This document shows positions 11,201-22,579 of a DNA stretch of 64,000 nt, piece after piece. How positions within the stretch are numbered: the first letter of the stretch is position 1; each line of letters begins with the position of its first letter. The DNA is from Corythucha ciliata. Lineage: Eukaryota; Arthropoda; Insecta; Hemiptera; Tingidae. The notes under the pieces were generated by a model. That model worked only from the letters and a program-made list of their open reading frames with translations, searched no databases and was not told the DNA's origin. The translations under genes were made by a program, and so were the position numbers. The DNA is taken from contig CM075940.1 in the NCBI GenBank assembly GCA_038030265.1, positions 4,464,001-4,528,000 on the forward strand, written 5' to 3'.

Positions 11201-12854
11201 TGCAGACCCATTCTTATAGATTCTGCAATTCCTGGACAAATATCGGTTGTCCAGTCAACTTGTCCGCGAAACTTGAATTTCACCATTCGACTCTTGAGCC
11301 TCTGAATCTGTTTGGTTCGTGATAATTTACTGTCGAGCGATGTTTTGACTGACGAGGAACTTATAGAGGGAGAGCCCTTTCGGCCCTCGTACCCCACGGG
11401 CACTAAGTAAGCAAGAAATACCCATTTGCCCACCCATGGCGTGGTGCTACTCGCCACTCGGTCTTACCTCGGACTTACCTTGTCGACGCTGTAGACATAT
11501 GACGATCGCTTGCCTTCAATATATCTGACAACGAGAGAATTGATTGGATCTGAGCTGCAGCTCACAATTGTTTTGTTGTCTTTAAAATACTCCATTCGTT
11601 CAACTTGTTCGGAGTGTATGTTGTCTGGAATGCTCACGCTGACCCATTCTTTTTGATTCTGCAATTCCTGGACTAACAGGAATATCGGTATGATGTGATC
11701 AATTTTGATGATAAAATAAAAAAAATTACCGTGCAAAAATATAAAGGTCTTCCTTTTTTATGCTTAGGCTTGAAAAATGATTTGTTAGGCTGCTCGAAAC
11801 GAAAAATTGTCAAGCAACCTTTATCGTCACCAATGAAAAGCATCAATTTTTTGAAATCGTATCCTGCGTGATGAAGACAAGTTGGCACGTTTGGTAGACC
11901 TTAGTGAAGACAATTATTCGATAAGAATGACACTATTTAAAAAAAAATACGTTCAATTACTCGAAATTTCGAATAGCAGGACGTGGGCAATTTTCGAAGT
12001 GTTATAAAAATGAAGCGTTCGATTCGAGGTTGAAACGATCAAAGCATTAGATTCCTGAGCAATAATAGCGTCAGTGACCCAACTACTTCGACCAGCCTTG
12101 TATTTCTTCAGCGGTATACGATATTGTTCTTTAGGCGTTAGTTTTTCATCATAAATGACGACGGTGCCGATGAGAGACAAAACAACGTAACAGGACGAGT
12201 GGGGGGTTTCGTGGAGGAGTACTTTCACTATGGGACTCTTGGAAAGAAAAGGAAGTTATAAGTAGTCCACTGTAGTTGGGATGAAAGGGAGTACTTTGCA
12301 GTGACGTATTAGCGTGTGTTGTTTTTCTTGTATTCTTGGTGACTCAACGAATAAGTTATCCTCGTCTACTTCGTACTGAAGAATGCCCTGAAGTACGTTC
12401 TCCCACCATATGAAACCGTCCTGAACAATACCAAGAACTTCGAGATTGTTGAAAAATGACTCGGCCGCTGTCTTGTAGTCTTCATGACCTTGAAACAAAC
12501 GTCAACAGACAGAAACAAAGAATCCCTCGTTATGACTTACCTATGACATCGAAAACTGCCTCCATGAAAGCCTCCTTAGTCAAAGGAATGCCCTGATGCT
12601 TTCCAACTTCATCAAACCCGATGTCGTGAACAATTTTACTGAGATTTTCATGATCAGGATAAAAGTAGAGTTTTAAATCATCCAAGTCGCTAGCGCTAAG
12701 TTTTTCAATCAAATTGATCGGCGGTCTTTGAGATAACTCATCAGCAAGCCTGAATAAATAAATGATAAAGCCTAAAATCAAAGTATTTTACTCTAGTAAA
12801 CCACCTTGATTTATCAGAGGCAGGAGTAATTGACTCAGAGCTTAATGTCGACAT
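8226..12854 (-). CDS. WD40 repeat protein, WDR49/WDR64-like, 11 exons
   Basis: Exons in reading order: 12854-12805, 12749-12541, 12488-12295, 12237-11961, 11863-11730, 11667-11479, 9246-9055, 8988-8801, 8725-8561, 8504-8384, 8315-8226. Phases are consistent from ATG (12854) to TGA, about 602 residues. The fold is shown by WD-repeat signatures such as MATVSFDHVVRLWNP, LLLEGHEHRVVDVC and VLKIWDLESH. The order around SCSSDPINSLVV, YVYSVDK and DHVVRLWNP matches the WDR49/WDR64 group, linked to cilia and sperm axonemes in animals (family knowledge, function inferred). No EF-hand is evident at the N-terminus, where vertebrate members often have one, and the protein is shorter than most. An upstream 5' exon cannot be excluded. 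The 2.2-kb sixth intron carries a SINE and other repeats; the other introns are under about 300 bases. Confidence 0.88.
9409..9661 (-). mobile_element. tRNA-derived SINE with 13-bp target-site duplication
   Basis: Flanked by perfect TACTTACAGTGTA duplications at 9409-9421 and 9649-9661. Read on the minus strand the body starts GCAGAGTGGCCGAG (A-box region), has a GGGTTCGATTCCCAC B box, and ends in an AGTAAAGTAAAGT-type tail, as tRNA-derived SINEs do. The tRNA head resembles a long-variable-arm tRNA (Ser/Leu type), but the cloverleaf is broken, so it is not a functional tRNA. It lies in an intron of the WD40 gene in the same orientation. Confidence 0.88.
9900..10620. repeat. Degenerate ~30-bp repeat array, family B
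   Basis: A unit close to AAACTTGCAATTTCGCG followed by AAATTAAGACC recurs about every 29-32 bases with strong divergence. Related arrays are at 14690-15010, 19280-19410 and 31790-32470. It lies wholly within an intron of the minus-strand WD40 gene. No ORF of interest. Confidence 0.7.
11204..11248. repeat. Intronic copy of part of the downstream WD40 exon boundary
   Basis: GACCCATTCTT, GATTCTGCAATTCCTGGAC and AATATCGGT occur here and again at 11641-11691 in the same order, with one 7-base difference. The second copy covers the 5' end and acceptor of a real exon of the minus-strand WD40 gene. This copy sits inside the following intron and is not needed by the model. It looks like a small local duplication of an exon edge. 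Confidence 0.6.
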
Positions 12855-15087
12855 ATCCACTGTCAAAAAAGGAAGTGTTACGACCGTTGCCAAGGAACAA
12901 TAATAAGGCTTCATGAAGAAAAAAAATCGTTTAAAAGAGTTTATTTCGAGGAAAAAATTACTTTGTTGTCCTAATCCCCTGAAGAAAAGGGGCTATTCTT
13001 TAAAAAAAGGAAACAACCAGTGTTAAAAGGCGACCATTGAAATACAATAAGACAACGAATTGCTTTTTTAGAGCAAAGCGATATTCTCCTCCCCTTAAAA
13101 GAGAAGTCATTGCTTTCCTCAAGTACTATATTTAAAATTGGCGGGAGGTATTTATTATTAACGTAACTAATTAATAGCAATAAGACGTATCATACAAATA
13201 TAAATAATAAATAAACAGGCAAACGATTTCATAATTTGAGTATTTTTGACTCTTAAAATCCTAATTGATCGAATTTTCATTAACACTCATAAAAATAGTA
13301 TCACTTCCCGAAAATGACTTTTTGTGCAACACAAACAGCCGAACAGGCTTAGGAAAATTTCTAAAAGACCCAAGAATCTACTTAATCTTTTGAAAAAAGT
13401 TCAATATTTGACATCGAAACATTTGATAGGCTTAAGAAGGTAAAAGTTTGAACAAAATCAATAAAATCGAGACTTAGGCCAGTTTCCACGGAAAATTACG
13501 ACACGGGGGGGGGGGGGGTTTGAATTTACTTACAATTGTTGGGAATTTAGTAAACAAGAATAACTCTCCCATCAATTCGATTAATCAGTGTCCAAGAGGG
13601 GGGGGGAGGTGTCCGTTAAAGCGTAATCATTTTGAAATAGTTCGACAATATTTTTTCTCGTTTGTTTTTTTTTTTTTTTTTCAAGTTTTGTACGCTCAGT
13701 TTATGCGTAATGAGAAACAGTTTTTAGAAAACCAGCTTACACCAGAACGATTTATAAGGCTAAAACCCGTTTCAACGTTTCCAATAGACACGCTGGAAAC
13801 AGGGCGGAGGAAAAAACTTGCGAGGACCCTACTGGTTTTCAAGGAATTCTTTGGAAAAATTAATATTTTTTTCTCAAAAGACAGTCCCATGAAATGTGCT
13901 TTGATTCAAGTTGAAATCTGGCTTTAGAAAGAGATGGAGCATTGCAAATGTTGGCTTAACGATGGTTGGAAAATGTTTTCTGTCCCTTTCTAATAACAGA
14001 AAAACGATGGTGTCTACCCCATATTGTCAAACAGGTCTGATATGGTTGAACCGACTATTTTCTAAGCTGATTAACTACAATTCAAGAACAGTAATAAATA
14101 GTATTTTTAAAAAGTTGTACTTCACCAGTTCATCTTCTAAATACGGGATAGCTGTTGCAGAATATTCGAAGGCAGAATGACTTCAAGTTTATCGAGAAGA
14201 TAATAGAAAGGCAGAGACAGCCCGCTGATCATCTGTCAAACAATTTATCCATTGATTTCGATAGGTAGAGGGACTGTTTCAAACAACATGCGGACTACAA
14301 AACAGCTCAAACGCTAGTGTCGCTCAAAAATAACATTAAGAAATCGCTCTGGAGTGGGGGGGGGGATGATTCCTATACCCTTGAGACATATGCGAGGATG
14401 TTGAACTTCATCCTATGTTGGCCCCTCAACTGAGTAGCTCGGGACATAGGTTAGAAAAGTAAACCGTCCAGTCCCCTGCATGTTAAACACTGTACGCAGG
14501 CGAGGATCCACGGTTTTCTAAAAATGGAAGAGAGAGGGGCTGAGAAGTTATGCTTTTCGCATTCCCCCGAGCCTTTGAGCTCGTCTCAACAATGAACGTG
14601 CCTGATAACGACGGGAGAGGAAGGGGAGGAATCACGGGGTTCATCAAGCTTAAAAAGCGCTCTTGGGGCAGGGTTGGCGGTTACTCAAAAAAGGCCCCGA
14701 AACTTGCAGTGTCATCGAAATTTCCCCAGGAATTCACTGATATTTAACTCTGAAGGATGTAATTTTCACAAAGATTCATCAATCTTTGGGCCCTCTCGGG
14801 ACCGGCTGGCCACGGTCACCCAAACAGTCCCGAAACTTGCAATTTCGCCGGAATTATAAACAGAAACTTATAATTTCGCTTAAATCAAAACTATAAACTT
14901 GCCATTTTGTTAAATTTAAGACCTTATACTTGCATTTTTACTGAAATTAAGCCTGTAAACATGCATTTTCTGGAATTAAGACAGAAAATCGCATTGCCAG
15001 GGACATTCGGCCTGGGACCTTCCAACTTCCTAGGTATTCGCCAGCCTCTGTTATAATACTCATTTCCACTTTATATTTTTTAAATAC
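12855..15087. other. Intergenic, no gene; includes family B repeat at 14690-15010
   Basis: No recognisable exon. It contains a G run near 13505, a T run near 13665 and, from about 14690, family B units (ACTTGCAATTTCGCC and variants). The open frames at 13520-14180 show no domain and no splice-consistent partner. The 5' UTR and promoter of the WD40 gene should lie just right of 12854, but no specific element can be named. Confidence 0.45.
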
Positions 15088-15200
15088 CCTCCAACCTTAT
15101 GACTTTTTGTTTACAATTGTTTTAAAAGTTCAGTCCGTTTCTCGCACGCTTTATTTTGTCAATTAAAACCTTATATTCCACGAAAGGTTTTATCATTTCA
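15088..15200 (+). repeat. 5' LTR
   Basis: About 113 bases from CCTCCAACCTTATGAC to AGGTTTTATCATTTCA, matching 19116-19226 with a handful of substitutions and small indels. The two LTRs were identical at insertion, so their divergence implies an old copy. Edges are set by where the match stops and may be off by a few bases. Confidence 0.85.
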
Positions 15201-15240
15201 AATTAATTGACAAAATTTAATGAACACCAGCACCAGCCAG

Positions 15241-16470
15241 CATGGAACGACTTCTCCAGCCTGAAAAATTAAATCTCGACCCTACTTCGCCAACGGCAGC
15301 AATCGAGTGGGAACACTGACACCGGACTTTCCTTAACCTAGTCGCGTCTATTCAATCCTCGGATGAACAAAAGTTGAGAATTCTACACAACTTGGTCTCT
15401 ATAACTGTTTATCAATATATACACGGATGTGGAACGTACACAGACGCAATAACGGTTCTTAAAAATCTTCACGTTAAACCGGTAAACGAAATATTCTCCA
15501 GACGAGACAGCAGCAGCCCGGAGAAAATGTTGAAAGGTACGAGGAAGCTTTAAATATTTTGGCCAATAGATGTAAATTTAAAGTTGTAACGGCAGAACAA
15601 AACCGGTCCGACTTCATGAGGGACGCTTTTTATTAGAGGACCAAGTTCCAGGCAAATAAGATTAAGATTACTCGAATCGTCTTCCCTTAATTTGGCCGAA
15701 GCAATTGATCAGGCGCAAGCCTTAGAACTAGCTCAACAACACTCATTAGGTTACAGCAATTCTTATTCTGTGAACGCCACGTCCGTTCCAAACCTCGATT
15801 CTGGTCAGGCTAAGGCCACAGAAATTCTCAAAAATGGCCATTTGAATGCATCCGTTTCTTCGAAAAAATCTAGCGATTTTAAGGGGGAGTTGCACATGTG
15901 TTTCCTCGACTCCCCTCCAATCATACCTCGCCTACTCCGCGTTACGGAAATTACCGCCGTATTTCTGCACCAATTGTGGACTTCAAGGGCTCATTTAAAT
16001 CTTCAGGAAATTCCGCACAAGCGTACGATCTTCCTTTTTCATATTTCATCCCTAAAATAACTGTAAAACGCACACAAACTTTTACCTTGAAAATTCACAC
16101 TCTTTCGACGACTTATTTAGGAAAGCAAGATCGTACGCTTGTGCGGAATTTCCTGAAGATTCAAATGAGCCCTTGAAGTTCACGATTGGTGCAGAAATAC
16201 GGCGGTAATTTCCGTAACGCGGAGTAGACGAGGTAAGATTGGAGGGGGGTCGAGGAAACACATGTACAACTCCCCCTTAAATCATGCTTTTTTTGTGGGC
16301 GACAGTATCATAGAAGAGATGAATGTCCAGTCAAGGACGCCACATGCGGGAACTGTAATAAACTGGGGCATTTCTCTAAAGTATGTCAATCAAGCCCAAC
16401 TTTTAATCGTAAGGGTCACGTTAAACAAGTATCTGTGGTTGTTGCAAGCTCCTATACTTCCTCAAGTCTA
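15241..16470 (+). pseudogene. gag remnant (Gag core and CCHC zinc knuckles)
   Basis: It starts at ATG 15241. Within 30 codons the Gag hallmark LNLDPTSPTAA appears, followed by a TGA stop and later frame breaks near 15550. A helical Gag region is readable to 15880. After the inserted MITE, two Cys/His zinc knuckles are readable at about 16285-16385 in a frame different from the longest open one (Cys-Phe-Phe-Cys and Cys-Gly-Asn-Cys pairs, each with a downstream His and Cys). Discounting the MITE and one TTAA puts the two sides of gag back in the same phase. Described only; not a functional gene. Confidence 0.85.
15879..16280. mobile_element. TTAA palindromic MITE (copy 1, intact), nested in gag
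   Basis: TTAA duplications at 15879-15882 and 16277-16280 flank a 394-bp element beginning GGGGGAGTTGCACATGTG and ending CACATGTACAACTCCCCC. The arms are long and nearly perfect inverted copies (for example AAGATCGTACGCTTGTGCGG at 16129 against its inverse near 16010-16030), meeting around 16080. There is no ORF. It breaks the gag gene in phase-neutral fashion, so the host element was already in place when it landed. Confidence 0.93.
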
Positions 16471-19053
16471 AAAAAGGCTACCATCCCTGTACTGTCAAAC
16501 GGCTTCAAAGCATCTGCCTTGATCGATACTAGTAGTTCTATAAGTTTCATTAGTGAAGCACTGACGCGAACTTTAAATTTGAAAATTCAACGTTGTCGGG
16601 AGCAAACAATGGCTTCATTCGTCAGTCAATGGTCAGTGCTTTGTTACTTTTAAATTGCCTGGCCATAAACGCACTACAGTCAAACTTTACGTACTCAGGG
16701 ATCTATGCTGCGATGTGCTCTTAGGCCATGATCTCTTATTACAACAACACGGGAGTCTAAAATTATCATTTGGAGGCCCTAATGCTCCTTAAAATATACG
16801 TGCATTAGCAGAACCGATAGTACCCCCAGCTTCTCTCTTTTCACATTTGACTCCAGACTGTAAACCAATTAGCGTCAAATCAAGAAGGCACAATCCATCC
16901 GATAATTCTTTCATCAAAGAGGAAATCAAGCGTCTTCTTCAAGAGAGTGTGATAGAGCCCAGTAAGTCTCCATGGCGTGCTCAAGTGCTTGTGACATCAA
17001 ACGAAAATCACAAACGGCGTAAGGTGATTGATTATTCCCTAACAGTAAACAGGTACAGGTGTTAGACAAATACACCCTCTACCAAATATCGAGGACGTAG
17101 TAAACAAGGTAGCACAATTTAACATTTTCAGCACTGTTGATCTGCGAAGTGCATATCACCAAATACCCATTAATGATGCCGACAGGATATACACTGCTTT
17201 CGAGGCGGACGGACAGCTGTTCCAGTTCCGGCGGATTCCTTTTGGGGTCACCAATGGCGTGGCAGCCTTTCAAATGGACGTAGATGAAATAATCCGTAAG
17301 GAAAACTTGACAGCGACGTTAGCATACCCCGATGTCACAATTTGCGGCTCAGACAAAAATGACCATGACAAAATTCTCGAAAAATTCATGGAGGTTGTCA
17401 AGAAGTACAATTTAACGATCAACACAGAAAAAAAGTTCCTGCGCCCGGTCAGAAATCAACCTCCTCAGCTACATAATTGAAAACAAAACCATTAAACCTG
17501 ACCCAGAGCACATAGACCCTCTACGTCACTTGAAACCACCGACTAACGCGTCATCCTTGAAAAGATTTATGGGTTTGTTCTCACATTACTCTAAATTCAT
17601 ACTTAAATTTTCAGAAAAAGTTCGTCCCCTAGTCATATGCAAAGTCCCCCTCGATCAAGAATCACTTCAGGTATTTGAAAATATCAAGAAATTCATCATT
17701 GACTCAGCAATTACTACGGAAATGGCGCCACTGTTTAATGGATCGACAGTTTCAACTCATAACTGATCAGCGTTCCACATCATTTATTTTTTCGAAGGAT
17801 CATACTAGTAAAATAAAAAATGAAAAAAAAATGCGCTGGAGGCTAGAGCTTTCGTGTTGTTCATACGACATTACAGGCCCGGTAAAGAAAATGTAGCCGC
17901 TGATGCTTTTTCAAGGATTTGCGCCAATGTATCTAATTCGAAGGAGAATCTGAGAAAATACCACGAAACTTTGTGTCATCCAGGTATAACACGTTTTCAC
18001 CATTGGGCAAAGAGTAAAAATTTACCTTTCTCAGTACAAGAAGTTCGACAAATTGTAAATAATTGTAGAAATTGTTCGGAAATCAAGGCAACATTTTTCA
18101 AGCATCAAGGGAACGTTGATAAAAGCGACATCCCCGATGGAAATACTCAATATGGATTTCAAGGGCCCTTTATCTTCGAAATCCCGAAATCGTTACATCC
18201 TGACCATTATTGATGAATATTCCAGATTCCCTTTCGCTATTCCCCGTTAAGACATGACAACATCTACAGTTAACAGAGCTTTAGAGCTCTTTTTCTTTAG
18301 AGCTTTAGAGCTTTAGAGACTATTTTTCATGTATTCGGAACTCCTGCGTACATTCATTCTGATTAGGGATCATCTTTCATGTCTCACTATCTGCGGTCTT
18401 TTCTTAGTTCCCATGGGATTGCAAGTAGTAAAACAACTCCTTACAACCCAAGAGGTAATGGTCAAGCTGAACGGTACAACGGTATAATTTGGAAATCTGT
18501 CCAACTTGCTCTAAAAAGCCAATCTATGCCAGTCACTCATTGGGATGACGTCCTCGTCGCAGCCCTTCACTCCATACGTTCATTGCTCTGCAAGGCCACA
18601 AATGAGACACCTCATGACCGGATGTTCAAGTTTGCCAGACGATCAGGGGACGGGACATCAACACCGAATTGGTTGACAACCCCAGGTCCAGTATTTGTAC
18701 GTAAGCACGTAAGAACTTCGAAATTCGACCCTCTGGTGGAAGAAGCTACGCTCCTCGAAGGAAACACTGAGTACGCTCAAATCTAATTGAAAGACGGAAT
18801 AGTAACGGTGGTATCCACTAGAGACATCGCACCCATCCCCGTTCAAGATAATTTGGACTCCCTTGATGCGTCTTCACCAATTATCGACGCCTGTACACCT
18901 CTCGACCTCTCGTTGGAAAACGCTATCACGGACGAAAGAGACTCTCCTGATCTGATTCAAAATACACCATCTTCTCCTCCCACTATACCCGAAATGAGAA
19001 GAAGTATAAGACCGAGAAAACCGCCGGCTTATCTCTCGGACTACATTATTTAA
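16470..19053 (+). pseudogene. pol remnant: protease, RT, RNase H, integrase
   Basis: Protease: ALIDTSSSISFIS near 16515, where the usual Asp-Thr/Ser-Gly reads Asp-Thr-Ser. RT: palm motifs DLRSAYHQIPI and FRRIPFGVTNG (17140-17260), then AYPDVTICG at the catalytic box, which lacks the canonical second aspartate pair. RNase H region is near 17530-17900. Integrase: His-His-Cys-Cys zinc finger (HETLCHPGITRFHHW, then CRNCSE; 17960-18080), an interrupted core with a short TTAGAGC repeat at about 18280-18318, then PYNPRGNGQAERYNG (18440-18480), and a proline-rich C-terminus to 19053. Frame changes and stops occur at 17064, 17478, 17765, 18212 and 18784. It encodes no intact polyprotein. Confidence 0.88.
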
Positions 19054-19115
19054 TACCGAAGCTTTGGATGAAGACTTCTCTCCTGGACGGAAGAATGTTA
19101 TAATAATCAATTCCA

Positions 19116-19226
19116 CCTCCAGCCTTATGACTTTTTGTTTACAATTGTTTTAAAAGTTCAGTCCGTTTTTCACACACTTTATTTTGTCAATTAAAGCCTT
19201 ATTCTACGAAAGGTTTTATCATTCCA
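19116..19226 (+). repeat. 3' LTR
   Basis: About 111 bases, CCTCCAGCCTTATGAC to AGGTTTTATCATTCCA, matching the 5' LTR at 15088-15200. It follows the integrase C-terminal region directly. Confidence 0.85.
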
Positions 19227-19269
19227 GGCTCTAGACTCTGTTGGGGACCGTTTATCCTGGCCTTCGCAG

Positions 19270-20233
19270 CCACAAAAAACCCAAAACTTGAAATTTCGCT
19301 TTAAATAAGGCCCTGAGCTTGAAATGTCGTTCAAATTAAAACCCGAAACTATCAATTTCGCGAATATTCAGACAGGAAACTTGTGCTCAAATTAGGATCC
19401 GAACTTGCAAACTCTCAAATATGTATCTCTAAATATTGTAATAACACGGTCCGAAGGCGAATGCTCCCGATACAGTCGTACGGCCGTTGAGCAGGAGGTC
19501 GACCAGAGAAACTCCCAACGAATTCCTGCATGGCAGGGCTGTAGTATAACAGTTCGGTACACCCTGGCCTGCCGTAGCAGACCACGAATCCTTCCACCAC
19601 CACGTCACTGAGTACGACAAAGACGACCTCAAAATCAACTCGAGCCGATGTATCACACTCGGCAAAGGTGGCCCGCTCTCCACTCATTCCCAGCCATCAG
19701 AACGGTATAGGGCAAAAATCTGCTGTAAGTTCCCTCCCACCACCTCCATCTATGGGTTTGGACTTCTTCCCGATTTGATTAGACTCCAACGTAGCAACCT
19801 TGAGAATTCAGAACCACTTCAGTTTAAACCCCCTCACTCTGCTTAACTGCCTTCTGTCGAAGTAACTAGTGGTTAAAGGAAGCCGTACTCGGACAACCGA
19901 GAAACGACTAGTTTAGAGTTCCGTACGTCTTGTGCTGATACCGTTCAAAACAGGACTAGTTACACATGTGAAAATGCCACGAGATGCCGTTGGTAATAAG
20001 GCCCCTGTTCGGAAGAAAATAATCACAACAGTTCGCTTTCATTTCCGAGGACTTGGACAGAAACGAGTGTCAGAAAAACACCCGGTTATCAAGGCATCTC
20101 TGTCTGTTGCACAGTGTTGAAGCCTGTGTCTGAAAGCCATATCTCTAGAACGGTTTCAATTGGCATTTTGGGACTGACTCGTTCATTTCCAAGCCGAGCC
20201 GAGTACAGAGAAAACCCGCGAGCGATTGGGCTG
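19270..20233. other. Intergenic, family B repeat then unclassified sequence
   Basis: 19280-19410 holds family B units (CTTGAAATTTCGC, ACTATCAATTTCGCG). The rest to 20233 shows no recognised exon. An open minus-strand frame at 19415-19687 has no domain I can name. TTCGGTT is repeated four times near 20250-20275, at the end of the ST7 reading frame. Confidence 0.45.
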
Positions 20234-22579
20234 CTAACCCGGTTGGATCATTCGGTTTGATTCGGTTAATTCGGTTGGATCATCCCAAAAATTAGAACTA
20301 GTGATGAAGATTATCGTAAAACTTACGCCTTTTGCAAATACACCCATTGGTTCCGGGTACTGATGAGTCAAGAGAGCAAGAAGAGCAGTGAAAGAACACA
20401 GACCTGCCGTGAACAGTATGAAAAAGGGAAGCTCTTTTTTCGGGTAGACACTGACTTCGTGAAAACCTGAATATAAATCCCTCCGTGTAAATAATTGTAT
20501 TAAAAACGTTTTAAAAATTAATTTGAAGCTTACTAGGCAATAACTCTCTGTCGGCGCATTCTGTACACGTCGGGTACGGGTAGAACAGATGCCCTCTCTC
20601 AAGAGGGTAAGGCAACATCCGAAACGTTCCTTCCCACGTGCAATGAAGAAGATTTAAAGCTCCCTCGACTCTTTTCCAATGATTGACATGAAAAAAAGCG
20701 TAGGCGATCGCCTCCGAGTCACCACGTTTGAGTACGTGCTCAGGGGGCAAAATCAGAGGTTTCATCTCGAGCAGATACTGTGAATAAGGCGCGTGAAATG
20801 TCTTGTACAAGAATCGCCATGAATTCATTTATACTTTTGGCACGTGAGGGTTAAATTCAACGGCGCGATGAATAGCTTCAACTGCCGTCATCTCGGCGGG
20901 TGTTAGTCCTCTTTTACTAGCAACCTCTGGAGAAAACCTGAGGAGAATGCATGATGAACGCTTGTGGGGCTTAACTATGGACTCGCCTTACTTGTCTGCA
21001 ACTGCCCTGGCCTTTAACAGAGCAGCTGTATAACAAATGGTGGCAGATTTTGGGAGACTTATATCGTCATATTTAGCTAGTACTGCTTGAACATCTGCGT
21101 AGGCTTGCATTTCAAGGAGGACTTCAATCAGATTTTCATGGATGTTGAGGACACTCATGATTGGGGGTACTTCCTTGGTTAACTGAAAAGTCAAGAAATT
21201 AATTTGAATTTTATAGATGAAGAAATCGTAAAAAGTATAATTATTTACATCTCTGAACATTTTGGCAGCTTCTTTCAGTCTGCCGAGCTTCCGAGCGCAC
21301 ATTGCCAAGCGTCGCTTGATGTATATAACGACGTTCGTATCACGCCCTTAAATAATAAACGTATTAATGGATGAAATACGAATAAAAAAGAGGAAGAATG
21401 AACGTACTATGAACTGCCTCATTAGATGAATTTTGACAGCAGACTTCAGCGTAAACGAGAGCCTGTTTCAACACCTTTTCGACTTGAGTGATCGTAGTCG
21501 CCTCCTCTTCAGCAAGTAAGATATAAGCGGGAGCACACTCTGAGTTCTTCTCCAAAGCTTCATGGGCCGCTTTGACTCGTGCAGAAGGATTCCTCTCTCG
21601 CCAAGCCGTCTGCATAACTGCGAGGCACTACTGCTGATTTAAGGTGCACAAGGACCCCCAATGAGCCAACAACTAATTTACATGCACAGCCAGGGCTTAC
21701 TTTCGTATTCGGCAAGACCAGCGTCGGCTTCGCACGTGAAAAATGTTTGATGGTCTTGAGCAGAGAGATTCATATCGTAGTAGGTGAGAGGCTCTTTTTT
21801 CGACGCCCAGAAAAATCGTTGGTACTCGGAGCCCCTGAAGAGATTCAAAGGGTTTCGCCAAACTTTGCATTCTGGGGAACGTTAAAAATAATTTTTTAGA
21901 ACTCCTCGGAAAACCCGTTTTATCATTTGCAACACTACCTGGCACAGTCTGCTGAGACGATGAGGCGTTGCTCGATGCACTAGACGTACTACTACATGAT
22001 TCACTCGATGATTCTCCACCTCCAATCCATGGAGAAATGTGATTTAATGAGACCTGCTCAATGAAAGAAGCGCCATATTTTCTAAAGTACCACCACTCGA
22101 ACAGCTAGAAGAAAACACGTTGTAGTTGAACGAATTGTGTCAGACTGGAATAGTATTTTACCAAAATCAATCCTGATATTAGAGAAGACGTCCCCGTGAG
22201 AGCCACATAAAATTTAGGCGTTAACGTGCTCAGAAACATCGAGGCTAAAACAAAGAAAAATGACATTTAAAGATGAGGTACAATGTCCCAGAATTTAATA
22301 GTTTCAAGAAAAGAAAACCCCTTAATTATCGCGAGCCAGTTTTTTTTCTAATTTTCCCTATGTATTGAACGTGTGTCTTCAATTTTTGCCGATGAATTCA
22401 AGCAGACTACGAATCAAAATGATCACCAGCGCTAAATATGACTCAATGAGTACAAATGAGACTTGTTTTTGAAAGGATCTTGTTGATGGATGAAACATAC
22501 AATAACAACCTCGGTACCTCGGTATATGGTCACAATTATTCCTTGATAAATTACAAAGATACTTACAGTCCCACATCAT
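20234..22579 (-). CDS. ST7: ST7 (suppressor of tumorigenicity 7) protein, 10 exons
   Basis: Exons in reading order: 22579-22567, 22244-22162, 22104-21939, 21871-21701, 21617-21408, 21346-21249, 21182-20992, 20937-20835, 20777-20534, 20466-20327 plus read-through to 20234. Phases join without conflict, giving 473 residues before the read-through and 503 with it. Near-invariant ST7 stretches are present: [18 protein letters not shown] and [11 protein letters not shown] (N-terminal membrane segments), [53 protein letters not shown] and [22 protein letters not shown]-terminal membrane stretch follows [15 protein letters not shown]. The first exon is only 13 coding bases (Met-Met-Trp-Asp). The last exon is uncertain: after VFAKG a good GTAAGT donor occurs, but no downstream ST7-like exon was found. 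ST7 is a multipass membrane protein of poorly defined function (family knowledge). Confidence 0.93.

Larger units (their letters stand above)
15088..19226 (+). mobile_element. Decayed Ty3/gypsy LTR retrotransposon (Mag-like), with nested MITE
   Basis: Two similar short direct repeats (about 112 bases) bound a gag-pol body carrying, in order, a Gag core, two zinc knuckles, aspartic protease, reverse transcriptase, RNase H and integrase. Short LTRs and this order fit Mag-type Ty3/gypsy elements. Several stops and frame breaks, plus a palindromic MITE at 15879-16280, show that the copy is dead. No convincing target-site duplication is visible next to the LTRs. Confidence 0.9.

Noticed and set aside
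13520..14180. Overlapping plus-strand ORFs of 135 and 89 codons
   Set aside because: Low-complexity composition around T and G runs, no domain, no splice-consistent neighbours.
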